Notes under the pieces: model-generated
The model's database searches: none
Told to the model about the DNA's origin: nothing
Seen by the model: only the letters and a program-made list of their open reading frames with translations
Shown: positions 22,950 through 34,684 of the stretch, piece by piece
Position numbering within the stretch: position 1 is the first letter of the stretch
Layout: the number at the start of each line of letters is the position of its first letter
Program-made: the position numbers and the translations under genes
Assembly: GCF_010015445.1 (NCBI RefSeq)
Contig: NC_053122.1
Coordinates: forward strand, 34,910,513-34,974,512
From: Perca fluviatilis
Lineage: Eukaryota > Chordata > Actinopteri > Perciformes > Percidae
Direction of reading: 5' to 3'
Length of the DNA: 64,000 nucleotides

Positions 22950-23720
22950 GGGCGTTTTCACACCGACAGCCTTTAGTTTGGTTGAATCGAACTAGAGTTT
23001 GTTTGCCCCGCTGGTGCGGTTCGTTTGGGCAGGTGAGAACGCAGCAATCAAACTCTAGTGCGCACCAAAAGCGGACCAAACAAGCGTACCGAGACCTGCT
23101 TGAAGAGGTGGTCTCGGTACGCTTTCAATCTAACTCTGGAGCGGTTTGTTTGTGGTGAGAACGTGATCCGTACTCGAACCGCACCAACTATATGTACTCT
23201 GCAAGTCTGAGCTAATGTCTCCTGTAGTCAGGTGTGTATAGCAATCTGCGATGCAGCAGAGCAGCAAACTGTAGCAGCTTTCAGTGTTTCTATCACAGAA
23301 ATAGACTGCAGTCAAGCTGGCTGTCCGTCACTCATATCTCTGTTGTCAAACCAGCTGCCGGTAAAATTGGAGACAGACACCGGGAGAGCAGAGCAAAGTC
23401 TCGGTGACCAGAGCAGATGTAGTAACGTCTCTTGCGAAACAATGTGTGATAATTTTAATGAAATGAGCTGGTTTGACCACTAGACCAGAACACAGGACCT
23501 ACTTCATGTATTTACTTTCTTGCTCCCTCCCCCAGACATATCCGACCAATAAGAGAGCTTGACGTTCTTGCCTGATTTGTAATGACGCATTTTGGTATGG
23601 TTGGATTTTTCCATGTGTTTCCAGGTCCAACCAAACCGACCGAGGGCAAATTGCTCCAAGTTTACTAATTCACCAACTGATTCGGACCAAAGCAAACGAA
23701 CTACAGGTGTGAAAATGCCC
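22950..23720. mobile_element. PIF/Harbinger-type MITE with verified empty site
   Basis: Ends GGGCGTTTTCACACC and GGTGTGAAAATGCCC. Flanks are TAA (22947-22949) and TTA (23721-23723). The paralogous uninterrupted site at 11905-11915 reads GTTTAAGTGTTC, so removing the element plus one TAA restores it. The interior has a 15-bp hairpin (23082-23096 with 23110-23124). A diverged relative of the same family is fixed in both duplicons (about 12040-12140 and 23855-23895). Confidence 0.85.
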
Positions 23721-23916
23721 TTAGTGTTCAGATAATGTAGCTCTACACTGAACAATAATTGTTGCATGGCACAGGCTGCTATACTAAGGGTGTTTTTGCG
23801 GGCATCTGTCATCCAAGTAGACCAACAAAAAAATGACTCAAGCTTTAACACCTGCCTCATTTAGTTTGGTTGAATCACACTAGGGTTGGTTTTAAGGCTA
23901 ATAAAACACCTAAACA

Positions 23917-24455
23917 ATCAAATAATTGTCCATCATATTTAACCCTAGCCCTAGCCCTAGTTTCTCTCTGACTTTCATTAATCCCTCCTTTCCTGACCCT
24001 ATTTACAGACGCGACACCTTTCTAGATGACGTTACCATTACCTGCCAGCAAAAGTTGTACCACTGCTCTTTTTTATTTAACAAAGCCCTACTGCCTCAAT
24101 AGAGTGGCCCTATTTAAATGAATGAAAGGCCTGTGTTTTTTCACACAATGTTGTCTAAATGCAGCTTCATAGCTCTGAAATGCCTATCACTTAGTGAGAA
24201 TTAGGGATGATTGGAAAACGGCCAGTAAGAGTATCTGGTTCCACCATTTTTTAATAGTTTAGCCAGCTGTGTTTTTTTTTGCTGCCTCCAGCGGACGCAC
24301 AGTGCGTCGAGGCGAGTAGGGTCGAGTAGAGTCGAGCAGGTACCATGTAATGGAAAAACGCCATTAGAGAACCGGTAAACAGATTCTCTCAACGCCCACC
24401 CACCCCTTTGTATCTTTTACTGTTACTGTTGTTTTATTTTTTATTCTGTTTCACC
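23917..24455. other. Insertion of unknown type in duplicon 2
   Basis: The stretch lies between AATAAAACAC (match to about 12170) and TCATTATTGTCTCTTG (match to about 12203). It is absent from duplicon 1. Part (23945-24035) resembles 32660-32745. A phrase GTCGAGTAGAGTCGAGCAGG near 24320 is typical of a fish repeat. No gene or target duplication was fixed. Confidence 0.5.
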
Positions 24456-24459
24456 ACAT

Positions 24460-27050
24460 CATTATTGTCTCTTGTCCAGTCCAGGACATGGAGTTATTAT
24501 ATTTCACACCCCCCCTCCCCACCGACCACACGCACTGCTAACCGGGACAACCTCAGATCTCTCCAGCCTGCCCCCATCCCACCACCCTCTCACCATGCCA
24601 ACTTTGTCCACGTCAACACCCGATCACTCAACAATAAAGCCCCTGCCCTCCATGAACTAATCCTCGACAACACTCTGGACTTCCTTCTGCTCACCGAAAC
24701 CTGGCAACAACCCAATAACTTCTTCTCCCTCAACCAAGCATCCCCCCCTGGCTACAAATACATCTGCAAACCCCGTCCGTCCCGCCGTGGAGGTGGCCTC
24801 ACCGTTATTTTCAATCAGAACTTCCGGATCACAGAACTCACCCTCCCCTCAGTATCATCGTTTGAATTTCTCGCCTCCAAAGCTCTTTCCTCCATGACAG
24901 TCATCCTCATTTACCAGCCACCTAAACCAAATCCCTCCTTCTTCTCTGATTTTACTGAACTCCTCACACTAGCCTCATCTCTCTCTCCACGTCTGCTGCT
25001 ACTCGGTGACTTAAACATCCACATGGAAATGAAACAAACTGACCAACTTGAACGTCTGACAAAAAAAATCAGCTCTCACAGTCCACCATGAAGCCTATAA
25101 ACTCCACCTCACTGCCTACAAAGACGCCCTCATTGCTGCCAAATCTGCCTACCTCTCCACAATCCTCACCAACCCCTGTCAAAACCCCAGAACCCTCTTC
25201 TCCACAGTGAACAACCTCATCAAGCCTGGGACCAACACCCTCCCTACTTCTACTCCGGATCTCTGCAACTCATTCCTCCACTTTTTCGCTGACAAAATCA
25301 ACATCATCTACCAATCTCTATCCACTGTATCTGACCTCCCAAAATCTACTCCAGCACCTATCACTGGCCCTCTTCTCCCCATCCCTCCTGACCTCCCGAC
25401 CCCTACTCCACACTATCTCCTCTCCCAGTTTGACCCCTCCTGAAATTTCTAAACTCATCAGCTCTTCCAAACCCACTACCTGCTCTCTTCCTCTTACTAC
25501 CCTCCTGATCTGCTTTCTCTTCCCCCCGTCCTATGCACCCTACCTCGCTAACCTCTTCAACTCCTCACTGTCCCTTGTACTTGCTCCCTCTGCCTTCAAA
25601 ACTGCCACCCCAATCCTTAAAAAAACTGGTCTGAATCCCTCCTCCTCAACAAAACTACTGCCCAATATCCAACCTCCCCTTTCTGTTAAAACCTAAAACC
25701 CTGGAAGCACAGGGGGGCTAGAACTCGCACTAAACAACAACCCATCTTCATGCCAATAACCAATTTGAACCTCTCTAATCTGGTTTTCGCCCCCTCCATA
25801 GCACAGAAACCGCTCTCCTCAAAGTCCTCAACAACCTCCTTACCTCTGCTGACACTGGTTCCCTCTACATCCTTATCCTCCTCGACCTGAGTGCAGCCTT
25901 CAATACCGTGAGCCATAACATCCTGCTCACCAGACTCAAAGACCTCTGTATCGAAGGTACTGCACTCAGCTGGCTCTGCTTCTACCTTTCCAACAGATCC
26001 CACTTCATCTCTCTCCATAACCACACCTCTGCCACAGCCACAGTCAATGAAGGTGTTCCCCAAGGCTCCGTACTCGGCCCCCTCCTCTTCATCATCTACA
26101 TCGTCTCCCTTGGTCAGATACTCCGCCACTTCAACCTGGACTTCCATTGTTACGCCGATGACACACAGATCTACCTCAGCACCAAATCCCCCCACAATCC
26201 TCCCCTCTCCCACATCAACTCCTGTCTGTCAGCTATTAAAACCTGGATGCAACACAACTTCCTCAAACTCAACAGTGATAAAACAGAATTCCTCCTTATA
26301 GGCTCCAAATCCACACTCAGCAAAATCAATAACCCCACTCTCACCATCGACGGCACCATTGTCTCCCCAGCTCTCCAGGCCCGTAACCTTGGCGTTATCT
26401 TTGATTCCACCCTCTCCCTTGAGCCCCACATCCGTCATGTCATTAAAACCTCCTTCTTTCACCTCCGCAACATTGCCAAAATCAGACCCTCTCTCACACC
26501 CCCCGCTGCTGAAACACTCATTCACGCCTTCATCTCCTCCTGACTGGACTACTGCAACTCACTTCTCCTTGGCATCAGCTCTACCAACATCAACCGACTC
26601 CAACTGGTCCAGAACGCAGCCGCCCACCTCATCACCCGCTCCAAATCCTGGCACCACATCACTCCAGTCCTAAAACAACTCCACTGGCTTCCTATCTCCC
26701 GCCGGATCACCTACAAAATCCTGGTCCTCACCTACAAAGCTCCTCTCCCCGTACCAACCCTCACGGTCCCTCAGATCCACCTCAGCCGGTCTCCTCTGCA
26801 TCCACAAGTCCAACCTCTGCAGAGGAAATCCGCACCTCTGAGTCCCTCACCATCTTCCAGTCCCGCCTCAAGACCCATCTCTTCACCTCTGCCTATTCAT
26901 AGCCCCAAGCTCCCTTCCTTTTCATCTGTGCCTGGATCTTGTTTTGCTTTGTTTTGTTTTGTTGTGCATTGTTTTTATTATCTACCTGCCCTGTAAAGCG
27001 ACTTTGAGTTCGTGAAAAGCGCTATATAAATTCAATTTATTATTATCAAC
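24460..27050 (+). mobile_element. L2-clade LINE (Maui-like), degenerate
   Basis: 24540-25091 encodes an apurinic-type endonuclease start (HVNTRSLNNKAPALHELIL, FLLLTETWQ, GDLNIHM). 25080-25430 holds the linker, and 25850-26543 the reverse transcriptase, with LDLSAAFNTV, EGVPQGSVLGPLLF and YADD boxes. 26540-26900 is the thumb/C-terminal part in another frame. The endonuclease is shortened after GDLNIHM by a deletion. Several shifts and stops make it dead. The 3' end is the standard L2 tail, AAAGCGACTTTGAG then GCGCTATATAAATT and TTATTATTA. It lies inside duplicon 2 and is absent from duplicon 1. Confidence 0.9.
25908..26543 (+). pseudogene. L2 LINE reverse transcriptase remnant
   Basis: This is the longest intact part of the L2 element (211 residues). 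It contains the template-binding box EGVPQGSVLGPLLF and the catalytic YADD followed by TQIYL, then the L2-typical LKLNSDKTEFLLIG and NLGVIFDSTLSLEPHI segments. It stops at 26541-26543, where the family normally continues into LDYCNSLL, which is readable immediately after the stop. The reaction would be target-primed reverse transcription, but the element as a whole is broken. Confidence 0.85.
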
Positions 27051-27089
27051 TTGACAAAAAAATGCTATGTACAGTTGAATGAATGACAT

Positions 27090-27092
<3 letters not shown>

Positions 27093-27145
<53 letters not shown>
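27093..27145. repeat. (AT)n microsatellite
   Basis: About 26 AT units just downstream of the L2 tail. Confidence 0.95.
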
Positions 27146-27146
<1 letters not shown>

Positions 27147-27251
27147 CATAAATGACAACCCATCGCATTCACATAATTTGTCTAACATAAGTTAAATGTA
27201 ACTAATATTATCTGATGAACTGTAAATAATCCTGTCTTTTAAAAGTACCTA

Positions 27252-28906
27252 GGGTCTCATTTATAAACGAGGCGTACGCACAAAACGGGGCTGAAAATGT
27301 GCGTACGCCACTTCCCACGCAATGGTTGTGATTTATAAAAAACTAACTTGATGGGAGAATGTGCGGTCCTCCACGTAAACTCTGACCCATGCCTACGCAC
27401 ATTTTGGAGACAAAATAGGAATTGGCGACGCAGATGGTGAGGTGGTGAACTGAAGTCAGACTGCAGAAAGTAAATGGGAATAACGATTACTCGTAATATT
27501 TTCAAATATTGATGCCTCACGCACATTTTTTTACTCCATATCATCCACATTACCATGAAGATTAAATCCAGCAGTGTTAGTTGCGCTTGTACTTAGTGAT
27601 AGGTGTTCCATATACACCTTGTAAAATCCAACTCAAATCTTAAATAAAAATTTGTTCTTAATATTTAATCAGCGCTGTCTTGCCATCACATTGTCCGCTA
27701 CGGAGCGCAGGAGGATGATATGGGCCGACTGCATGGAATACAGGATAGCATCAAATACCCTAGCATTAGATAACGGCAGAACACAGTGTAAATAACTAAA
27801 TATCTGTCTTTAAAACTGTGCATATATCATCAAATGTCTGGAAAGTCTGGAAACACAGCCGTTAAGTTCTCACGCAATCGTTACACTTAATGTCTTCGTT
27901 ATCAGTCCGAACTTTAATAGTGTTTGTGACAAAACCTGCATGAAGAAAGAAAAGTGCCTATTACACTTTCTTTCGTCTTTTGTCTTCGTGGTGGGGGATA
28001 CCACTAGTTGATGCTGTGATTTTGGCAAGGTGTTAACAATCACAAATTGTTGTAAACATATAAATACTGCGGTGACCCCCGTGCATAATGCTGCATGATG
28101 GCACTGCTGGCCCTGCAGGAGGACTACAGAAATGGAAGAATCAGCAGAAAAAGAGACTTCAGGGACCATGATGATGACTGACTAATATGCCGATTTAGAT
28201 TTCCTAAAGCTGAGCTCTTGGATCTATGTACTGAATTGGGTCCAGTAGAGAGGGCAACGCACCGGAACCGTGCCATCCCGGTCCAAATACATGTCCTCGC
28301 CACTCTGGGGGAAACCGGCTGTTTCTAGAGGGAAATGGCTGACAGTTAAGTTTTTTATAAATATTATATATAATCTTCAACTTAATCACTAAGGCTTGTT
28401 TGGATATAATATATAGTTCTGTTAAAGCTTATCATATAGGTCTGGTATATCGAAGCTGTCCCTGAGTGCCGTAATGCCTGCCGTTTTGGACGTATTATTA
28501 ATACATGTAGTTATAGATCAGTTTTCCCTACACTGTGCAAGAACTTATAATTTAACTTATAACTTAGAAATTATAACTCAATTTGCAGCAATTCCTGAAC
28601 GTCTGAGAAGTTTTTTGCCTTTTCTCCACCAGTCATCATGATTCGGTCTAACAACATTCATACGCTGATCAGCATTCACAAGGTGCTTTGCATTGACTAT
28701 TTATGGTTAAAAATGGGCGTGTACAGGGCGGGATAAGAGGCTGATCCACGTACGCACACTTGTAATCTCTTATTTATAAAGGGAACATTGCTTACAGGTG
28801 TGCGTACACATGGTTTTATAAATTTGACCTTTTTTTGGCGTACGCCATTTTGGACGTACGTACACTTATAGTAAGGATCCTTCGCACAGTTTTATAAATG
28901 AGACCC
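27252..28906. mobile_element. PIF/Harbinger transposon, defective (1,655 bp)
   Basis: The ends are GGGTCTCATTTATAAA and its complement, with subterminal GTGCGTACGCC repeats on both sides. The 3-bp flanks are CTA (27249-27251) and CTG (28907-28909). A HARBI1-like transposase start lies at 28098-28349. The paralogous site in duplicon 1 (about 12465-12485) lacks the element, so it inserted after the duplication. No Myb-type partner gene is visible in it. Confidence 0.85.
28098..28349 (+). pseudogene. HARBI1-like transposase, N-terminal remnant
   Basis: From ATG 28098 the frame reads MALLALQEDYRNGR, then RFRFPKAELLDLCTEL and RAIPVQIHVLATLG, the conserved start of Harbinger DDE transposases. In-frame stops occur at 28179-28181 and 28326-28328. 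The frame ends at 28349, before any DDE residue, so the catalytic domain is missing. Confidence 0.85.
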
Positions 28907-28909
28907 CTG

Positions 28910-29390
28910 TTTAACTTCTTGCCAAAAGAACTTTATTGTGCTTTAAATATTACAGTTGATGGTTTTCTATACTTGATTCTCTGTGAAACAGGAGCCCAGC
29001 AGGCCTGTTCTTTCTGTTAGCAACAAAATGGACACAAATCACAGAGATGATGCTTTGACCAAACATAGAGACATGAGGTCAAAGCTGTAGTTGTGAAATG
29101 TTTCCATCAAAAGAAAAAACGGTTCCCTGGGAAGAAAACATCCTTCATAAGTGTCAGTGAATTTAAAACTTGCATTAAACCGGGTGATTACCTAGCAACA
29201 GTATATGGTGCTTAGGACTCTTTGCAGAGAGGAAAAGTGCACAACAAGCAATAGCTGAAGCACAGGTCTTTTAATTGATGGGTAATCATATATCAACTTA
29301 ATGTATTTGACATTTCACTCACTGAACATCAGGAACATATTCATTCATTTATCCTTAGACCGAGTCTGATCTCAGACCCTCCACAGTCTC
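28910..29390 (-). other. Downstream flank of the TAAR pseudogene
   Basis: Aligns with 12480-12885 and 13080-13550, the downstream flanks of the other TAAR copies, for example around 29165-29215 (GGTGATTACCTAGCAACAG). No separate gene. Confidence 0.8.
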
Positions 29391-29391
29391 T

Positions 29392-30699
29392 CTACAGCAT
29401 GTTGGTCTCAGAGGAGCCAGGCTGCAGTATCTGAAGAGTAATAATGTATTTAACTGCTTTTCTAAACCAGGGGTACAACAAGGCATAGATCAAAGGGTTT
29501 AGACAATAGTTAAAAAAGAACAGAATGCTAAAAAAGGGTTTAATTGAAGCTGTAATCCAGTTGTTACGAAATAATATGGGCAGAAACACATTAGAAACAC
29601 CAGTACAACAACACCAAGATTCCTGGCTGCTTTCAGCTCTGATTTCTTTGCCTTTGGAGTCACTGAAAGCTGGAGTGTGACAGCTGTAATGTGAGAGCGC
29701 ATGGCACGAGCCTGAGACACAGCCACGGCAAATACTCTCAGATACAGAGCTATGATGACAGCAATGGGAACAATAAAGCACAAAAAAAGATCTATTACTT
29801 CTGCAACATGGTCAATGATGAACCCACATTCTCCGTGGCAGGAATTATACCTCCCTGGTTGAGTCAGGTCTTCCTTTAAAAAGTAAACGCTGTAGGAAAC
29901 AGAACAGAGCCAACACAGACAAACACAGAGTTTAACTCTTCACAGTGATTCTGGTGTTGTAATGCAGAGGGTCACAAATAGCCACATAACGGTCAACTGA
30001 TATGAGCACCATGTCAACATTTATGAAAGTGGAATTAATGACTGAAACATAATTACACAGAGAACACACAAGGTCACCAATAAACCAGCAGGATGTTTTT
30101 TGGAGAACTTCTACAGGCATCAGCACGAGGCCCACTAGAAGGTCTGAGACAGCCAGAGAGAAGAGGAGGATGTTGGTGGGTGTGTGGAGCTGCCTGGAGG
30201 GAAAGAGAAACCAAAAAGAATGACATAACAACCCAATCAAGTATTTAAAAAAAGGCTATGAGTTTGAAAATGTTCCGGTCCACCACATCAGTAATTACCA
30301 TATGTTTAAGTGTAGACAGTTAAAATGACTTGGTTGAGGTCACAGTGGACAGAAACAATGCTTAGTATTGTTAAGAGAGTGGACATGAACAACAGTCTCT
30401 GGCATCAAAGTCAGACATTTGGAGCAATATTATTCAGTTCTAGCTCAAAGACAATTCTTCTAAATGTACAGCAGCTGTTCACATTTTTAAGTTACAGTTC
30501 CTGTAGAGAGAAGCTGAGAAGTTAATATCTGCCTGAAGTGGGAGATTGAGATGATGATGAGCAGGTTGAGAGTCACAGTGATCAGAGAGATGAAGTACAG
30601 CATAATGGTAAGTGTTTGGGGCCAAGGAGACAAGGGCTTTATGCAGGAGGTGTTTGGGAACTGTGGAAAGCAGAGCTCGGCTCCGTCCTCAACCTCCAT
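29392..30699 (-). pseudogene. Class III TAAR pseudogene, two exons
   Basis: Paralog of the gene at 13554-14866. Exon 1 (30699-30533) encodes MEVEDGAELCFPQF and TM1; exon 2 (30193-29392) encodes TM2 to the tail. Two lesions break it. A 2-nt deletion near 29940, after the DRYVAICDPLHYNTRIT segment, shifts the frame, and a 1-nt change near 29570 in TM6-loop 3 shifts it again. The intron (30194-30532) starts GC instead of GT. It keeps Ser3.32 and Asp5.42 and ends YCLNPLIYALLYPWF, where the fingerprint Asn-Ser is changed. The same design as the intact copy implies both came from one class III gene. Confidence 0.9.
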
Positions 30700-31000
30700 C
30701 TGCAGAGATCTGCAGATAGCTGCAGCTCTGGCAGCTTTCTGAACTAACCTGAGTCATGTAACTGATTTATCTCTCTCACATTCTCTTCATCCCCTCCTCT
30801 CTCTCAGTCCCTGTTTGACTCTAATGCCCCTCCTCCCTCACTCTGCACATCACACCATCATCTTCATCACTTTCTCTGTAACAACTGCTTTTGTTATTTT
30901 GTCATTTGTTATTCTCTACCCTGGTTTCTTTTCCTTCATTCTCTCGTTGTCCTAGAGATTACTTTCAACAACGAGGTCCATGTTTACCCGCCGACAAAAG
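30700..31000 (-). promoter_or_regulatory. Upstream flank of the TAAR pseudogene
   Basis: Similar to 14867-15150 upstream of the intact gene. No promoter element is fixed. Confidence 0.35.
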
Positions 31001-32421
31001 TCTACTGGATGACTTGCCTCAGCAGGTTGAAAATCAGCGACGTTCCCTCTCTAGCCTTTAGCTCAGTACAGCGCCATTGAAACCATACAAGATGGTGGCT
31101 AAGCCGTGTCAATCGACACGGCTCTGTCATCTTGTCTAAATATGGTCACTTTTGATTACAAAATATCAAGATGGTGTTGGCCAAAATGCATGCTGTATTC
31201 AAAATGGCAGTCCGCAAACCAATGAGTGACGTCACTTATGCTATGTCCATTATCTTTACATTCTATGTTTAGTGTCCAAGCCACCGAGGCCCAGCCAATC
31301 AGTGTCCTGTGCATAACTACTGAAAGCTAAGGGCATGGTTTAGGTGTGTGTGCTGGGCGACTGTTCGTTTAAAACAACGGAGGCTCCTAAAGAGGTTAGC
31401 TTAGATGCTGCAGTAGTACAGCAATAGTTCCACTGTCCTCCGACATTCATGCCGGAAACAGCAAATGGAGTCATTTAACCAGGGGGATGAGTTGATTAAG
31501 AGAACAAGTCTTATTTTGCTAAGAGCCACTTTATCTAAAACGGAAGAGCATTATGTATTGAAGGAGAGGACCAGACAATTTTTGTCAGCATGAGAAGACA
31601 ACAATGAGCCTGGGTCAAAAGCTGCAGAAAGCTTTTCAGCACATAAACAATTTAAAATGCGAGAGCATCTTACACATATACTGGGCAGTAAATCTAAATT
31701 GAAAGACAGGTTGAACAAAACACAGTCATGGTCAGTAACATGCAGCTCCAAAGAGCAAATAAATCAAGTGTAAAAACAAGGTCCAACGGTTGACACGTAA
31801 TGATTAAAGGGTCGGTAAATTAAAATATAATTACAGCTGCTCCGCAGCTATGGTCGGGCCGAGTATTTTAAGGAGGAAAAGGAAAAAGCGGTGAATGGAG
31901 AAGAGGAGAAAAATGGCAGAAACATGAGCGTTCTGTCACCAGAAGTGCCAAACATTCCTGTTCATCACGTTGATTATGCTCAAGGAAGAGGCCTACTGTT
32001 GAAGTGAGGGTGGATAAGTGGTATGTAGGGGATTGAAACTCTGAACCTCTCGCTCTGAAAACCAGTATCAATCTTGCTGAGCTACAGCTTCTCGAAGAAA
32101 CCTGTCTCTAATCCCCACAGCATAAAGCCAGAGTGGCACACAGTGGCATGTTAACCTAGGACACAATCTAATGAGCTGATAATTTCAGGTTGATGCTCTG
32201 AAACATCTAAAACATGCAGGGAAGGTTTCAAATGCACAATGGCTGATTAGGTATAAGATGGTCATGGTGTTGCTAAGAACTTGCATTGTATAACTATTAT
32301 CAGCTCGGGTTCCACCATCCATTCTGACATACCCCCACTCCAACATTGATGTCTAATTATCGGAGTGGCGGCACTTCCATTGTTTTCAAACGTCCCACCA
32401 CTCCGACAATTTTTGTTTCCA
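31001..32421. other. No gene seen; repeats
   Basis: 31080-31260 looks like a MITE end: a GCCGTGTC/GACACGGC hairpin near 31103-31122, and an end phrase CATTATCTTTACATTCTATG. 32085-32260 is the inverse repeat of 10561-10760. The rest shows only short frames. Confidence 0.5.
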
Positions 32422-32503
32422 TTAGGGTTAGGGTTAGGGAATAGCAGCATGTCGGAATAGCGGCATGTCTGAATAGAAGCATGTCGGAGTGGCGGCATGT
32501 AAC
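32422..32503. repeat. (TTAGGG)3 followed by four 16-bp tandem units
   Basis: TTAGGGTTAGGGTTAGGG is at about 32422-32439. Then come units 32440-32455, 32456-32471, 32472-32487 and 32488-32503, each of the form AATAGCRGCATGTCGG with few changes. Confidence 0.85.
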
Positions 32504-33189
32504 CGCACTGTCTAATGTCCAGGCATCTGAATTATCAGTTGCTGGTCAAAACATGCCTAAATATTATATTATATATTATATAAACAGTCATCTCGTAGGC
32601 AAGAGAGTATCCCATTTTTCACTTCTGTGAATAAACATTTTTATCATCTCTTTGTGCTTAATCCTAACCCTAGTTTATCCCTCTGACCTTAATTTATCCC
32701 TCCATTCCTGACCCTAACCACAGAAGTGACACCTTTCTGGATGACGTCACATTACCAGATCACAAAAAAATGTGTACTAGGTTCAATTTAACTGCTTTCA
32801 TAACCCTGATGTTTTATTTTTTTTTAAAAGCCCAGCTGTCCTGTCACGCAACAGTTGAGATGAGTTGAGTTGGGAACCGGTCACCATGAGTTGACGGTCG
32901 TGACATCAGCCGTTACAGGTGAATATAGATGACAAAAGGTGACCATCATGAGGAGACAGCAGTTAAGTTTAGACACCAAAATGACTAGGTAAGACTTTAA
33001 AAAAAGATTGTAGTTTGGGTTAAACAGTGGTACCCTTAAGTATTACTCCCGGGACACAAACACATATTTCCTGGTTGAAAGTCTTGTGTTTTGGGACTCA
33101 AACATCCACACTGACCTCCTCCCTACGTGGATCTTCCCGGTCTTATACTGCATCAGTCTATGTAGTGCTGACAGGAATATAATATGTGA
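32504..33189. other. No gene seen
   Basis: 32660-32745 resembles 23945-24035 (phrase CCTGACCCTAACC... then GACACCTTTCTGGATGACG). Family unknown. Confidence 0.4.
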
Positions 33190-33529
33190 TATACGTATGA
33201 ATTACCATGCTTTACTTTTCATAGCTATATGTACGAATGGTTGATGAGAACGGCCTGTCTAGTTTGAACTTGCCGGGCCAGCTCAGTGTCTCGACGGCTG
33301 CCTCAGTAGTTTTTATTCTGTTCCATCAGCCCCTCACTTCCCCCAGGCCCGTGCAGTTCTAAGGAACTTTCCAGACATGCCACCAGATACCCTCACACTT
33401 TTCCCAACGGTCATACATCCACTTGCATAGTGCTTCCCGAGTTGTATGAAAGCTCTGCTCCAGAACCTGGCTCTCCTGAGCCTGTTCCAGTCTCCTCTGA
33501 ATCTTCCACCCTCTGCTCCCAGACCTCCA

Positions 33530-34313
33530 GAGGCCTGTACTACGAAGCAGGATTTGGCATTAGCAAGCTAACTTCAGGTTCAACCCAGGATTTTCTGTAT
33601 CACGAAGGTGGATCACTTGTTATCGGGTTCAATCGCCGTGGTAACTCATGCTGAACACCTAACCTGGTCGGGAGCAGGTTAAGTTGGAGATCAGAGATCA
33701 ACCGGCGTAAAAGCACCGCCTACTGACCAATTAATACTCGGTTGATAACGGCGTCACCGTTCTTTGAAGACCAGGCGGAGCTCGGTGCACGGAGAGGGGA
33801 GAGAGGGGTGCGCATATAAAAGTTAAAACATTTAGAGACCGACAACCCTGTTAACATTCCCTGATGGGTATTTTTCATGAAATATATATATATATATTAT
33901 GGTCAGATCTTGGTCCTAACTGATGGGGAAGTGATATTGATAAGAGTTTACGCATCTACAGCGTCGGCAATTTCTTTTTTGCCAGCTTTCCTTCCTGTTT
34001 TAGGAATCAGCGGCTGTATTGCGTTTTCCCTGTATAACCGAGTCTGTGTTCTTCATATTTATGTAGAATTTTTGCTCTTCTTGTTTAAAATATGCGGCTC
34101 TGGTAGATGTTTGCGATTTGTCATGGTACGCAAACACCGCCTCTTTTATGTGAACGCGTGTACCGCTGGTTTGGGAAACCCTGGGTTGATTGAACTAGTT
34201 GATGACCAGCGTCGTGATACAGCTTATGCGGGACCGCGGTTGTTAGGGTTAGTGAAGCCAGATAACTGAAAGAGATCCAGGGCATGTTGATCTTGCTTCG
34301 TAGTACAGGCCTC
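33530..34313 (+). mobile_element. Full-length MITE of the GGCCTGTACTACG family (784 bp)
   Basis: Both ends carry GAGGCCTGTACTACGAAGC or its complement. The interior has a hairpin-forming segment around AACCTGGTCGGGAGCAGGTT (33660-33680). A partial reading frame, 33877-34269, shows no family match. Two damaged relatives are at 5236-6060 and 22501-22795. The superfamily is not fixed. Confidence 0.75.
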
Positions 34314-34682
34314 AGTGCTTATGTGGGCCCTCTGTCACTTTTCTGGAGTCAAGCAGGTAACCGACTAGCCCTCTGCATGATTCGCTGCCGACTTATAACT
34401 ATCCATCCCACCTCCTTTCTGTCCCTGAGCAAGGTAGTCCGCTGATAGTCTTTCCCTGGGCCAAGCTGCCTCTTCTTATTGTTCTTGATCTCCAGCCCTG
34501 TGGCTGATAACCTAAACTCTCCTACTCTCCCGATCACCTGTGCTCAGGCCATCCGCCCACGCCTGATTTCTCCTGCTCTACCACTCTTCAGTGCCCAGAC
34601 CATCCGCCTGCGATCTCCTGCTTTGCCGCTGTCCAGTTCCTAGGTTGCCTGCCTGAGTTGTTCAGCCCTGTTAAAAACAGAA
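34314..34682. other. No gene seen; C-rich interspersed sequence
   Basis: The stretch contains a loose repeat of a phrase like GCCATCCGCC/GACCATCCGCC with CTCCTGCT (about 34545-34625). Unassigned. Confidence 0.4.
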
Positions 34683-34684
34683 TA

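Noticed and set aside
25686..26213. 175-codon minus-strand frame over the L2 LINE
   Set aside because: It is antisense to the clearly recognisable RT and has no domain of its own.
31080..31140. GCCGTGTC hairpin as a terminator or regulatory RNA
   Set aside because: Eukaryotic repeat context; it fits a MITE hairpin and no gene ends there.
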